NCBI GenBank assembly: GCA_028686345.1
Contig: JAQUCE010000003.1
Span: forward strand, 1 to 64,000
Length of the DNA stretch: 64,000 nt
Direction: 5' to 3'
Origin: Kiritimatiellia bacterium
GTDB lineage: Bacteria > Verrucomicrobiota > Kiritimatiellia > RFP12 > UBA1067
Shown here: in pieces, positions 24,043-31,767 of the stretch
How the letters are laid out: each line of letters opens with the position of its first letter
Numbering within the stretch: the stretch's first letter is position 1
Position numbers and translations under genes: made by a program
The notes under the pieces: generated by a model
Databases searched by the model: none
What the model saw: the letters and a program-made list of their open reading frames with translations, nothing else
What the model was told of the DNA's origin: nothing

Positions 24043-25913
24043 TTGTTCCAATGAAACATCTTCTGATCCTCAGTGTAGCGGAAGAGAAGCTGCGTACGAT
24101 CGAGATCATCCGCGAACTCGGCGTGATGCACTTGAGTTATCAAGCCTCTGAAACCCCCGAGTTTCGGCAGGCGCGTCACGAATACAACGTGATTCAAAAC
24201 GCCCAATACATTCTCAAAAACCTGCACAAGCCGCTCATGCCAACCGCCTCTGCCGCGCATATGGCCCCTTTCATTTTCAACGACATATCCAAGTCAATTG
24301 CGCAGCCGCTGCCCACTGTGCGTGGGGACACCCACACGAAAATACGCGCTGTGATTGAGCTGGACGACCGCCGCCGCAAAATCTGCGACCAGCTCTTCAA
24401 ACTCCGTAAAGAGTGCGCTGCTTACAGACCATTCGGCGAGTTTGATATCTCGCTGCCCGATAAACTCGTTGCCAGCGGTGTGCCGGTGCGCATGTTCCGC
24501 CACTCCACACACCTCCAAGTCACGCCGGATAAGAAGCTCCCGATCAAAAACTTTGGCGTACACGATGATTTTGTTTATGGAGTTCTGTTTGGCGAGGGCA
24601 CGCTGCCGGAGGGGTGTGAAATCCTCCCCCCGCCGCCAGCCCCGCTTTCGGAGATGCAACTCCAGTGCGCCGAGGCACGGGCGCGGATTGCTTACATCTC
24701 CGAGAAGCTCGTGATCGCCGCTGAGAGGATCGATCTGCAACCCGAGATCAAACGGATGTATGATTTCTGCTGTTTTATCGCGGCGCATGACAGCATGAGC
24801 ACAAATGGCCAAGTTGTCTGGATCAGCGGTTGGATGCCTGCTGAGTGTGAAAAACAAGTTATGGCCGCCGCCCGCGAACATGCCTGGGGCATCCTCGTGC
24901 GTGATCCCCGCGACCACGAACTTGAGCAGGTGCCGACCCTGCTGCGCCCACCGCGCGGTTTCAAGGCCATGCACTCACTCTTCTCGGCCCTGGGCATCAA
25001 CCCGGCCTACAATGAATCGGATGTGAGTGTGCCCTTCTTCGCATTCTTCAGTATTTTCTTTGCCATGCTGGTGGGCGACGGTGGTTATGGCACTCTCATT
25101 CTGCTGATCACGCTCCTGGCAGCGCGCAAGATGAAAAAAGCTCCGCGTTCGCCATTCATCCTGCTGAGCGTGTTTTCCATTGCCACCATTATCTGGGGCG
25201 CACTTTCCAACACCTGGTTCGGGTTCCACCCGCTGATCACTGCCAACCCGGTCAGCGCGTGGTTCAGCGAACCTGGCAAAGGCGATGGCAATATGATGCT
25301 GCTCTGCTTTACACTGGGGGTGATCCACCTCTCGGTGGCGCGGCTGTGGAATGCCATCGCACTCTTTCCCAACACCAAGTCTTTAGCTGAGGTGGGCTGG
25401 ATCGGGGTGATCTGGTTCATGTTCTTCACAGCCGGCAGCGTGGTTGGAGTTCTACCTGCTCCGGGAGTTGCCATGCAAGCCATACTGGGACTCTCCATCC
25501 TGTTGATCCTGGGCTTTATGCTAAAACCCAAGGAGCTTAAAACCGAGGGCTCGGCACTGGGCATGCTGCCGCTCAACATCATCAGTTGCCTGGGGGACAT
25601 CATCTCCTACGTGCGGCTCTTCGCGGTGGGACTGGCCTCGGTCAGGGTGGCGGAAAACTTTAATGAAATGGCGATCGGACTTGACATGCCTTTAATCTTA
25701 AAGCTGCCCTGCATGATCATCATTCTGCTGCTGGGCCACGGCCTCAACCTGGCTATGGCCGGGCTCGGCATTCTGGTACACGCCGTACGCTTGAACACCC
25801 TGGAGTTTTCCAACCACAAGGGCATCACCTGGTCGGGCTTTGCTTTCACCCCGCTCAAGAGCAGCGCCAGCAATTCTAATTATGACCGCGCACCTGTTCA
25901 GAAAGCACGCTAA
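24039..25913 (+). CDS. ntpI: V-type ATP synthase subunit I
   Basis: The 624-residue stator subunit (subunit a homologue) has a cytoplasmic N-terminal half (MIVPMKHLLILSVAEEKLRT, then coiled coil). The membrane half starts near residue 325 (SVPFFAFFSIFFAMLVGDGG) and has about seven hydrophobic segments, including SYVRLFAVGLASVRVAENFN, which carries the conserved Arg that faces the K-ring carboxylates. It overlaps the subunit D stop by 4 bases. The conserved family sequence ends near GITWSGFAFTPLKSS. The last codons, about 15, lie inside a 121-bp miniature inverted-repeat element, which supplies an apparently foreign tail (NSNYDRAPVQKAR) and the stop. Since this tail follows the natural end, the protein is probably functional. 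Confidence 0.92.
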   Translation: MIVPMKHLLILSVAEEKLRTIEIIRELGVMHLSYQASETPEFRQARHEYNVIQNAQYILKNLHKPLMPTASAAHMAPFIFNDISKSIAQPLPTVRGDTHTKIRAVIELDDRRRKICDQLFKLRKECAAYRPFGEFDISLPDKLVASGVPVRMFRHSTHLQVTPDKKLPIKNFGVHDDFVYGVLFGEGTLPEGCEILPPPPAPLSEMQLQCAEARARIAYISEKLVIAAERIDLQPEIKRMYDFCCFIAAHDSMSTNGQVVWISGWMPAECEKQVMAAAREHAWGILVRDPRDHELEQVPTLLRPPRGFKAMHSLFSALGINPAYNESDVSVPFFAFFSIFFAMLVGDGGYGTLILLITLLAARKMKKAPRSPFILLSVFSIATIIWGALSNTWFGFHPLITANPVSAWFSEPGKGDGNMMLLCFTLGVIHLSVARLWNAIALFPNTKSLAEVGWIGVIWFMFFTAGSVVGVLPAPGVAMQAILGLSILLILGFMLKPKELKTEGSALGMLPLNIISCLGDIISYVRLFAVGLASVRVAENFNEMAIGLDMPLILKLPCMIIILLLGHGLNLAMAGLGILVHAVRLNTLEFSNHKGITWSGFAFTPLKSSASNSNYDRAPVQKAR

Positions 25914-25988
25914 AGCGTGAACTACATACGGTTTCCGGGGTATGTAGTTCACGCTTTAGCGTGTCTCCGGCCATAATTAGAATTGCTG
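25868..25988. mobile_element. 121-bp palindromic MITE with 9-bp target duplication
   Basis: The element begins CAGCAATTCTAATTATG and ends with the exact inverted copy, giving 17-bp perfect terminal repeats. Inner arms (CACGCTAAAGCGTGAACTACATAC type) are also inverted around a short loop, so the whole element can fold on itself. It is flanked by the 9-bp direct repeat GAGCAGCGC at 25859-25867 and 25989-25997, the footprint of transposition. It encodes nothing and must move with a transposase from elsewhere. Its left arm overlaps the 3' end of the subunit I gene. A diverged copy lies at 44177-44309 and a half copy at 1021-1080. Confidence 0.85.
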
Positions 25989-26006
25989 GAGCAGCGCTGA
26001 AGTGCA

Positions 26007-26035
26007 TTGATGGTTAACATCAAAGATGATATACT
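26007..26035 (+). promoter_or_regulatory. Putative sigma70-type promoter for subunit K
   Basis: TTGATG at 26007-26012 and TATACT at 26030-26035 have a 17-base spacer. They lie between the miniature element and the subunit K gene, about 47 bases before its start. Confidence 0.5.
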
Positions 26036-26081
26036 TTTTAATTTACGTAAAAACTTGAAAAACAAATAAGGAGATACAATA

Positions 26082-26537
26082 ATGAGTCCAGAGTTATCAC
26101 AAGCCATGGGTGTTGCCGGTGCAGTCGCCTGTCTTTCGCTGAGCGCAATCGGCTCAGTTTTCGGAACAGGAGCAGCCGCGGCTTCGGCAGTGGGAGCGTG
26201 GAAAAAGTGCTACGCGCAGAACAAGGCCGCCCCTTTCCTGCTACTCTCGTTTGTGGGTGCGCCCATCACACAGACACTCTATGGCATGATTTTAATGTTT
26301 ACCATGTTCGAAAAAGCCGCCGCCGGTCCGGTGATGCTAATCATCGGGAGCTTCGCTGGTCTGGCTATCGGCCTTTCAGCGCTCTTCCAGGGACGTGCCG
26401 GCGCAGTCGCCTGCGATGCGCAGGCTGAGACTGGACAAGGGCTCACCAACTACCTGGCAGCCTTGGGCATTGTCGAGACAACCGCGATTTTCACCATGGT
26501 ATTCACATTGATCGCCGTTGGCAAGATCGGGGGTTAA
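26082..26537 (+). CDS. ntpK: V-type ATP synthase subunit K (proteolipid ring)
   Basis: The 151-residue protein forms the rotating membrane ring. It has four hydrophobic helices in two hairpins, the duplicated form typical of V-type K subunits. The ion-site residues resemble those of the sodium-binding Enterococcus hirae NtpK: Thr63-Gln64 (PITQTLYG) in helix 2, Gln103 (FQGR) in helix 3 and Glu132 (VETTAIF) in helix 4, corresponding to Thr64, Gln65, Gln110 and Glu139 there. This suggests, but does not prove, Na+ rather than H+ coupling. AAGGAG precedes the ATG at normal spacing. The gene lies 168 bases after subunit I, the gap being filled by the miniature element and a likely promoter. Confidence 0.93.
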   Translation: MSPELSQAMGVAGAVACLSLSAIGSVFGTGAAAASAVGAWKKCYAQNKAAPFLLLSFVGAPITQTLYGMILMFTMFEKAAAGPVMLIIGSFAGLAIGLSALFQGRAGAVACDAQAETGQGLTNYLAALGIVETTAIFTMVFTLIAVGKIGG

Positions 26538-26648
26538 AACCCCTTGCATAAACTCCGGGACAATCAAAACAGGCAGGCCGGATCACTCCGCCCGCCTGAT
26601 CGTCTTGCCTGTCCAACCCTAAACCCCGAACCAAAAACTAAGCTTACT

Positions 26649-27542
26649 ATGAAAAACAACTATACTGTAGAAGATCTGAAAACCATTCCCAAGAAATTTG
26701 ATTACTTTGTTGGCATTGACTCCGATGGCTGCGTGTTCGACTCCATGACCGTCAAGCAGAGAGATCACTTTCACCCGCTGATCATCAAGCATTGGGGTCT
26801 TGAGCAAGTAGGTAAAGAGCTGCGCGCCTGCGCCGAGTTCATCAATCTGTTCTCAAAAGAACGCGGCACCAACCGGTTTCCCGCCCTGCTGCACACCTTT
26901 GAGCTCCTGGCTGAACACCCTGCTGTCAAGGGCACCGACGTTAAACTGCCGCAAACCGCGGCACTGCGCGCCTACATTGAATCCGGGCTCGCACTGGGCA
27001 ACCCAACCCTGACCGCCGAGGTTGAGCGCACAGGCGACCCTGAGTTGAAACGCCTGCTGGCTTGGTCGCTGGCAGTCAACGAAGACATTGACCAGAACAT
27101 GCGCGAAATCCCCCCCTTCGAGTGGGCCCACAAGGCAGTGCTGATGATCGGCAAAAAGAGCGATGTGATTGTGGTTTCTCAGACCCCCGAAGAGGCGCTG
27201 GTTAAAGAGTGGAACCTGCACAACCTGCACCAGTATGTTTACCTGATTGCCGGACAAGAACTGGGCACCAAGACCGTTCATCTTGAAATTGCGACCAAGG
27301 GCAAATATGAGCCCCGGCGGGTTTTGATGATTGGCGATGCGCCTGGTGACCGTAAAGCCGCGATCGCCAACAACGCCCTCTTTTATCCCATCAACCCCGG
27401 CCAGGAAGAGGCCTGCTGGGAGCGTTTCTGCACCGAGGCCTTTGATAAGTTTTTGGCAGGCACCTTTGATGCAGCCTACCAGAAAATGGTCTCCGACGAA
27501 TTTGAGGCATCCCTGCCGGAACACCCCCCCTGGCAGGTATAG
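26649..27542 (+). CDS. HAD-superfamily hydrolase
   Basis: The product is about 297 residues from ATG 26649 (MKNNYTVEDLKTIPKKFDYF); an upstream in-frame ATG at 26544 would add 35 unlikely residues. It has HAD motif I GIDSDGCVFDSM, a motif II candidate VIVVSQTPEEAL and motif IV VLMIGDAPGDRKAA. A large helical cap sits between motifs I and II, as in phosphoglycolate-phosphatase-like enzymes. It is cytoplasmic and probably a phosphatase on a small phosphorylated metabolite; the substrate is unknown. It follows subunit K by 111 bases and may be read through from it. A 14-bp tandem repeat begins right after its stop. Confidence 0.8.
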   Translation: MKNNYTVEDLKTIPKKFDYFVGIDSDGCVFDSMTVKQRDHFHPLIIKHWGLEQVGKELRACAEFINLFSKERGTNRFPALLHTFELLAEHPAVKGTDVKLPQTAALRAYIESGLALGNPTLTAEVERTGDPELKRLLAWSLAVNEDIDQNMREIPPFEWAHKAVLMIGKKSDVIVVSQTPEEALVKEWNLHNLHQYVYLIAGQELGTKTVHLEIATKGKYEPRRVLMIGDAPGDRKAAIANNALFYPINPGQEEACWERFCTEAFDKFLAGTFDAAYQKMVSDEFEASLPEHPPWQV

Positions 27543-27543
27543 A

Positions 27544-27612
27544 GTCGGGAGACTGGAGTCAGGAGACAGGAGTCAGGAGACTGGAGTCAGGAGACTGGAG
27601 TCAGGAGTCAGG
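27544..27612. repeat. 14-bp tandem repeat
   Basis: The unit GTCAGGAGACTGGA occurs about 4.9 times in a row, with minor variation, immediately after the HAD gene stop. Confidence 0.8.
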
Positions 27613-27865
27613 ATTTCGAGTAGGGTTGTAATTAGGATGAAGTACATCCTTGTCACAACCCTAATCTCAATCCTCGTCTCTTTCGTAATTTTGTCACAGT
27701 TACCCATCGTTTTTTCGCAGCGCGCTGCGCGGTCGGCTTGCCTATCACTTGATCACTTGGTCGTGCTTTTGAACATTGGTTAGCACAAGTTAGGCACAGG
27801 GCAACCGATGTCGCCCGTAGAGCGACTGTTACACATGTGATGCACTGCGGAATGCAAGTTGTTCG

Positions 27866-28050
27866 GTGTAGTAGCCGCTCTGCGAGCGGCACGTGCTACA
27901 GACTCTTGAAAGGCGCGCCATGGGGTGTAGTAGCCGCTCTGCGAGCGGCATACTGCAACTGGCATGTGAAAAGCGCGCCCTGGGGTGTGGGGTTGCTTCT
28001 CAGAAGCAATTAGCGTTTGCCAGGCGTTTGTGCACCAAAGGCACGTCAAA
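27866..28050. repeat. Dispersed AGTAGCCGCTCTGCGAGCGGC hairpin repeats
   Basis: Two copies of GTGTAGTAGCCGCTCTGCGA(GCGGC) lie at 27866-27890 and 27925-27949, with a third variant at 31442-31465. They are followed at about 27989 by TTGCTTCTCAGAAGCAATTA, related to 31509-31545, 37561-37600 and, less clearly, 1449-1500. The rest of 27613-28370 shows no gene. Confidence 0.7.
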
Positions 28051-28123
28051 TGGTTTCCCCACCAACCGCTACTTGATTATGATTAAGATTGTGATTAGGA
28101 TGGAGCACATCCTCGTCTTAATC

Positions 28124-28219
28124 CTAAACCAGCGGAGCCGGAACCAAACTGAGCCTATGTGATATGCGAAATTATTTCTCTCTCATTGAACAATTGTGTG
28201 ATATGCCCCGCTGGTTTAG
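28124..28219. repeat. 96-bp segment bounded by 12-bp perfect inverted repeats
   Basis: CTAAACCAGCGG at 28124-28135 is exactly inverted at 28208-28219. Inside, TGTGATATGC is repeated directly at 28158-28167 and 28197-28206. No gene lies inside. It could be a small mobile element or an RNA stem. Confidence 0.6.
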
Positions 28220-28370
28220 TCAACAACGCTATGCGTTGCATAGAAAAGATGGAAGTTCTTTCTTTTGCAAACATGATAGGATTTAAGAAAAGAGGTACTA
28301 ATCTCAATCATCGTCTCTTTGTTTTCTAATCGGCGATTGAGGAGTAACCGTTTTCGCGTCAGTGCACCGG

Positions 28371-29028
28371 TTAGGGACAGACACTGATTTTTGTAGTTAC
28401 TTGATCGTATTTTTGAGCGCCGGTTAGAGCCCGATTAGGGACAGGCACTGATTTCTATGATCACTTGGTCGTGGTTTTGAATACCGGTTAGAGCCCGGTT
28501 AGGAGCCCGGTTAGGGACAGGCACTGATTTTTCCTGATTTTTCCCACGCAGAATAGTCAGCCGCATAGCGACTGACTTCCTCTTGCGCTTAATCCGATCG
28601 ACCAGGCGCGGAAGCAGGAGGTCGTTCGCTATGCGAGCGACTGCGGGCGACACGCGAGTGATCAGGCACGCAGAATGGTCAGCGCACCTTCGGTTTATGC
28701 TGGCGGCGACGATGCTGGTTGATGATTTTCAAGTGCGGGATTTTTAATCGTAAGCCGCTATCGTCGCACATCATCGTCAACCATAACCGTTCACAGGGCA
28801 TCGTAGCTGCGGAATATGGATGAGAACGACGAAGCGGGTGGTTTGGGAGCCCAGTTAGGGACAGGCACTGATTTTTGTAGTTACTTAATCGTATTTTTGA
28901 GCACCGGTTAGAGCCCGATTAGGGACAGGCACTGATTTCTATGATCACTTGGTCGTGGTTTTGAATACCGGTTAGAGCCCGGTTAGGGACAGGCACTGAT
29001 TTTCCGGTTAGGGACAGGCACTGATTTC
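28371..29028 (+). repeat. Cluster of seven GGGACAGGCACTGATTT motifs with a 132-bp direct repeat
   Basis: Copies of TTAGGGACAGGCACTGATTT lie at 28371, 28435, 28511, 28855, 28919, 28983 and 29008. The blocks 28371-28502 and 28855-28986 are direct repeats differing at about three positions. Between them, 28556-28650 holds GCATAGCG-type palindromes (GTCAGCCGCATAGCGACTGA, GTCGTTCGCTATGCGAGCGA), related in inverted orientation to 47093-47190. No protein-coding gene is evident. Confidence 0.8.
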
Positions 29029-29136
29029 CCTCGCGTGTCGCTATACTGTCGTTTGCCGGCGCGTTCTTACGGCATCGGCATGCCTTCAGCTTGGTGACTT
29101 GGTGACTTGGTATTGCTTGCTGGCCTTTGTTTTACG

Positions 29137-29928
29137 TTAAAGCAAAATAACCGCCAGTGCGCCGGCCAGTACACAGTAGATACCGAACATCCAGAAGCGT
29201 TCGTCATTCAGCACCCGCACCACTGCCTTGAGCGCGAAGTAGCCCACAGCCGCGGAAACAACAACACCGATTGCCAGTGCCAACAACCCGACGCTGCTCT
29301 CTCCTGCAACTGCAGGAGCCTGCCGCAAGTAATCTAAATAGTCCTTGCCAGCCGCGCCGATCAGCAGCGGGATTACCATTAAAAACGAGAATTCAGCGGC
29401 CTTGACCGGAGAGATTCCCAAGGCGCGGGCTGCGGAGATCGTCATCCCTGAGCGGCTGATACCAGGAAAAAGCGCCACTGCCTGCGCCAAGCCAGCCAGC
29501 GCAGCGCGCGAGATGGTCAGCTCCCCCTCGCGACAGCGCACCCAGCGCAGCGATATCAAAACCGCGCCGGTGAAAATCATCAGGCTCGCAGTGCCGCGAG
29601 GATATTTATAAAACCCCTCCAGAAAATCATGGCAGAGAGAATAAAAGACAACGGCGGGAACCATTGAGACCAAAACCGCGGATGAGATCAGAACGCTGTG
29701 CCGCTCCCATTTGAAAAGGCCTTTGAGTAAAGATAAGATAACCGAACGGTAAAAAACAAGAATTGAAAACAGCGTGCCAATGTGCAGCCAGATCTCCAAC
29801 GTAATTCCAGGCTCTTTAACACCCAGCAGATGCTGCGCAAGCACTAAGTGACCCGAACTGCTGACCGGCAAAAACTCAGTTAAGCCCTGCACAACTGCGA
29901 GAATTATTACATTAAGAAGATCATGCAC
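29137..29928 (-). CDS. uppP: Undecaprenyl-diphosphatase (UppP/BacA family)
   Basis: This is an integral membrane phosphatase that recycles undecaprenyl diphosphate to the monophosphate for peptidoglycan and other wall polymers; extra copies give bacitracin resistance. Both active-site motifs are present: QGLTEFLPVSSSGHLVL near residue 15 and ALFPGISRSGMTI near 156. About eight hydrophobic segments fit the family. The start is placed at GTG 29928 (VHDLLNVIILAVVQGLTEF) because the longer frame from GTG 29955 would begin inside the tRNA-Asp terminator hairpin and adds residues not usual in the family. No strong binding site is visible. Confidence 0.93.
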   Translation of the reverse strand: MHDLLNVIILAVVQGLTEFLPVSSSGHLVLAQHLLGVKEPGITLEIWLHIGTLFSILVFYRSVILSLLKGLFKWERHSVLISSAVLVSMVPAVVFYSLCHDFLEGFYKYPRGTASLMIFTGAVLISLRWVRCREGELTISRAALAGLAQAVALFPGISRSGMTISAARALGISPVKAAEFSFLMVIPLLIGAAGKDYLDYLRQAPAVAGESSVGLLALAIGVVVSAAVGYFALKAVVRVLNDERFWMFGIYCVLAGALAVILL

Positions 29929-29942
29929 AATCGACTGCCAAT

Positions 29943-29969
29943 AAAAAAAGGCCACCGCTGAGGGTGACC
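29943..29969 (-). terminator. Rho-independent terminator of tRNA-Asp
   Basis: On the minus strand GGTCACC-CTCAGC-GGTGGCC forms a 7-bp stem (one G-T pair) followed directly by seven T. It lies 17 bases after the tRNA-Asp 3' end. Confidence 0.75.
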
Positions 29970-29985
29970 ATTTTAAAAAAAATGG

Positions 29986-30059
29986 CGGGGACGACGGGAT
30001 TCGAACCCGCGACCACCGGATCGACAGTCCGGTGCGCTAACCAATTGCGCCACGTCCCC
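29986..30059 (-). tRNA. tRNA-Asp (GTC anticodon)
   Basis: The 74-base gene folds as a full cloverleaf. The acceptor stem is GGGGACG with CGTCCCC, the D-arm is GCGC-AATTGGTTA-GCGC, the anticodon stem CCGGA/TCCGG encloses CTGTCGA (anticodon GTC), and the T-arm is GCGGG-TTCGAAT-CCCGT. The discriminator is G and CCA is not encoded. The bases GGTTCGAATCCC are the diagnostic T-loop. Confidence 0.95.
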
Positions 30060-30220
30060 GCAAAAGTCCCCCTACTATAGCAAACCACTTCAGATGCTGC
30101 AAGGGCAAAAACAAAAAAAGTTCATTTTTTTGCAACTTTTTATCCACCTTTACTTTTTGCCTGAAAAGAACTGCTTCGTTTCGTCAAACGCGTAGCGTTT
30201 GTTACGCAGGCAGCGGACGC

Positions 30221-31153
30221 TTAACCGCCCCAGACACTGCGGAGAAACTGCAATGAGCGTCCGACTTCACCGGCAGGAACATCGCGTGCCGGCTCAAAAA
30301 CCTTAATGATGCGCGCGTCCGCATAGCCGCTGAGACGGCTGAAATCCACCTTACCCATGCCGGGCGGAAGGTGATCATCCATCAGCGGCAGGGCATCGTG
30401 AATATGTGTACCGCGGGTATATGGCAGGAGCGCCTGCGCCACATCTATATGGCGCTCCCACCCGAAATACTCCCGCACCTGGCCGTGGCCGATATCGTGC
30501 CAGTACGCCAGCACAGGGGTATCGAAGCGCTGCTTGAGTTGAATCATCTCATCCATATCGGGAAAGGCCTCGATTGAGGGCAGATTCTCCAGCGCAAGCG
30601 TGATCCCAAGCTCTTCAAAGCGCGGCAGCATGGTGTCCAGCGAAAGGCAGAACCCATCGTAATACCTCTTCGCCAGTGCGCTGCGACGTTTGACTGCCTT
30701 AGCCAGTACCTTCTTGTAACCAGGAGCCTCACTCCCCCCCGCTGCCTCCAGGGCCTGGGCCAGCGTATGGGTGCTCATCGCGCTGAAAAAGCTCTTCAGG
30801 AAGATTCGACCAGCATGTAAAACAACCGCTTTAGCACCCATGGCAGCGGTAAAATCAAGGGTTTTTTCAATCATGATGCGGGCCATCACCCGTTCATCTT
30901 CATCGGTTGACGCCAGCAAGTGTTGCTCAGGATAGCCATAAGGGGCGCTCATCGGCACCGGGCAGAAGGCGTGCACACTGTCGATCGCAATCTCCCCCCG
31001 CTCTGCAAAGGGCTTGATCTCCGCCGCCTGCTGCGCAGTGAGGTTGTAGCCAAGTTCCAGCGCTTCAAAGCCCAGCGACAACGCCTCCTCGACCAGATCA
31101 CCGCCCCGCTCATGGCGCAAGCTGTTCCAATTGGTAGATATTCCAAATTTCAT
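30221..31153 (-). CDS. Sugar phosphate isomerase/epimerase-like TIM-barrel protein
   Basis: The 310-residue protein belongs to the AP-endonuclease-2/xylose-isomerase-like TIM barrel family (PF01261). Its opening MKFGISTNWNSLRHERGGDL and GFEALELGYNLTAQQA form the first barrel strands. AVVLHAGR, ITLALENLPSIE, YWHDIGHGQV and GTHIHDALPLMDDHLPPGMG carry the His, Glu and Asp residues that bind the divalent metal in this family. It is probably cytoplasmic and acts on a sugar or polyol; the substrate is unknown. The gene stands alone, 160 bases downstream of the tRNA-Asp gene start and with repeats on its far side. Confidence 0.8.
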   Translation of the reverse strand: MKFGISTNWNSLRHERGGDLVEEALSLGFEALELGYNLTAQQAAEIKPFAERGEIAIDSVHAFCPVPMSAPYGYPEQHLLASTDEDERVMARIMIEKTLDFTAAMGAKAVVLHAGRIFLKSFFSAMSTHTLAQALEAAGGSEAPGYKKVLAKAVKRRSALAKRYYDGFCLSLDTMLPRFEELGITLALENLPSIEAFPDMDEMIQLKQRFDTPVLAYWHDIGHGQVREYFGWERHIDVAQALLPYTRGTHIHDALPLMDDHLPPGMGKVDFSRLSGYADARIIKVFEPARDVPAGEVGRSLQFLRSVWGG

Positions 31154-31767
31154 GCCAGCCAGTTTACCGTGCTATGCCACAAAACTCAAGCGGTGAATTG
31201 GCTCTGTGAATTGGGTCTGGAAAGGGCAACCGAAATAGAGTATGATAATCAGCATTAAACGCACTTTAAGCGGTTAGATCCGCGCCGGGTGCGGAGTGGA
31301 GCTTTTGGGACTTGGGTTTTGGGTTTTTAATCGTAACCCGCTATCGTCGCACATCATCGTCAACCGATGTCGCTGGTAGAGCGACTACTACACATGCGCA
31401 GCAATTTGAAATGCAGGCTGGCTTGCAAGCCCTGTTGTTCAGTGTAGTAGCCGCTCTACTAGCGGCATTTTGCTCCAGGCTCATGAAGAGCGCGCCCTAG
31501 GGTGTAGAGTTGCTTCTATGACGCAATTATCGGATGCCAGGCGGTTGTTCGCCAAAGGCGAGATGGGAATGGGCGAGATGGGAATGGGCGAGATGGGAAT
31601 GGGCGAGATGGGAATGGGCGAGATGGGAATGGGCGAGATGGGAAGAATGGGAAGTATGTTTTCCTTGGCGTTACTCGTGCAGCAGGTTACGCTTTGCCCC
31701 GCACGCTGAACACTGCCCACTGCACCCCGCACACTGAACACTGGACACTGAACACTGAACACTGACA
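31154..31767. other. Repeat-rich intergenic region
   Basis: No gene is evident. It contains TTAGATCCGCGCCGGGTGCG near 31273 (also at 40223 and, changed, 19010), the CATCGTCAACC module near 31363, a GTAGTAGCCGCTCT hairpin at 31442, the TTGCTTCTATGACGCAATTA unit near 31509, a 15-bp tandem repeat, and ACACTGAACACTG iterations just before the U32 gene. Confidence 0.65.
31560..31644 (+). repeat. 15-bp G-rich tandem repeat
   Basis: GAGATGGGAATGGGC repeats five times exactly, with a partial sixth. Each unit carries two GGG runs, so the plus strand has more than ten regularly spaced G-triplets. Confidence 0.9.

Noticed and set aside
28371-29028. Possible CRISPR array
   Set aside because: Repeat spacing is irregular, the intervening sequence is itself duplicated, and no cas genes are present.
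29929-29955. Extended N-terminus of UppP from GTG 29955
   Set aside because: The extra codons lie inside the tRNA-Asp terminator stem and do not match the family start.
31560-31644. Possible CRISPR array
   Set aside because: Units are directly adjacent with no spacers.
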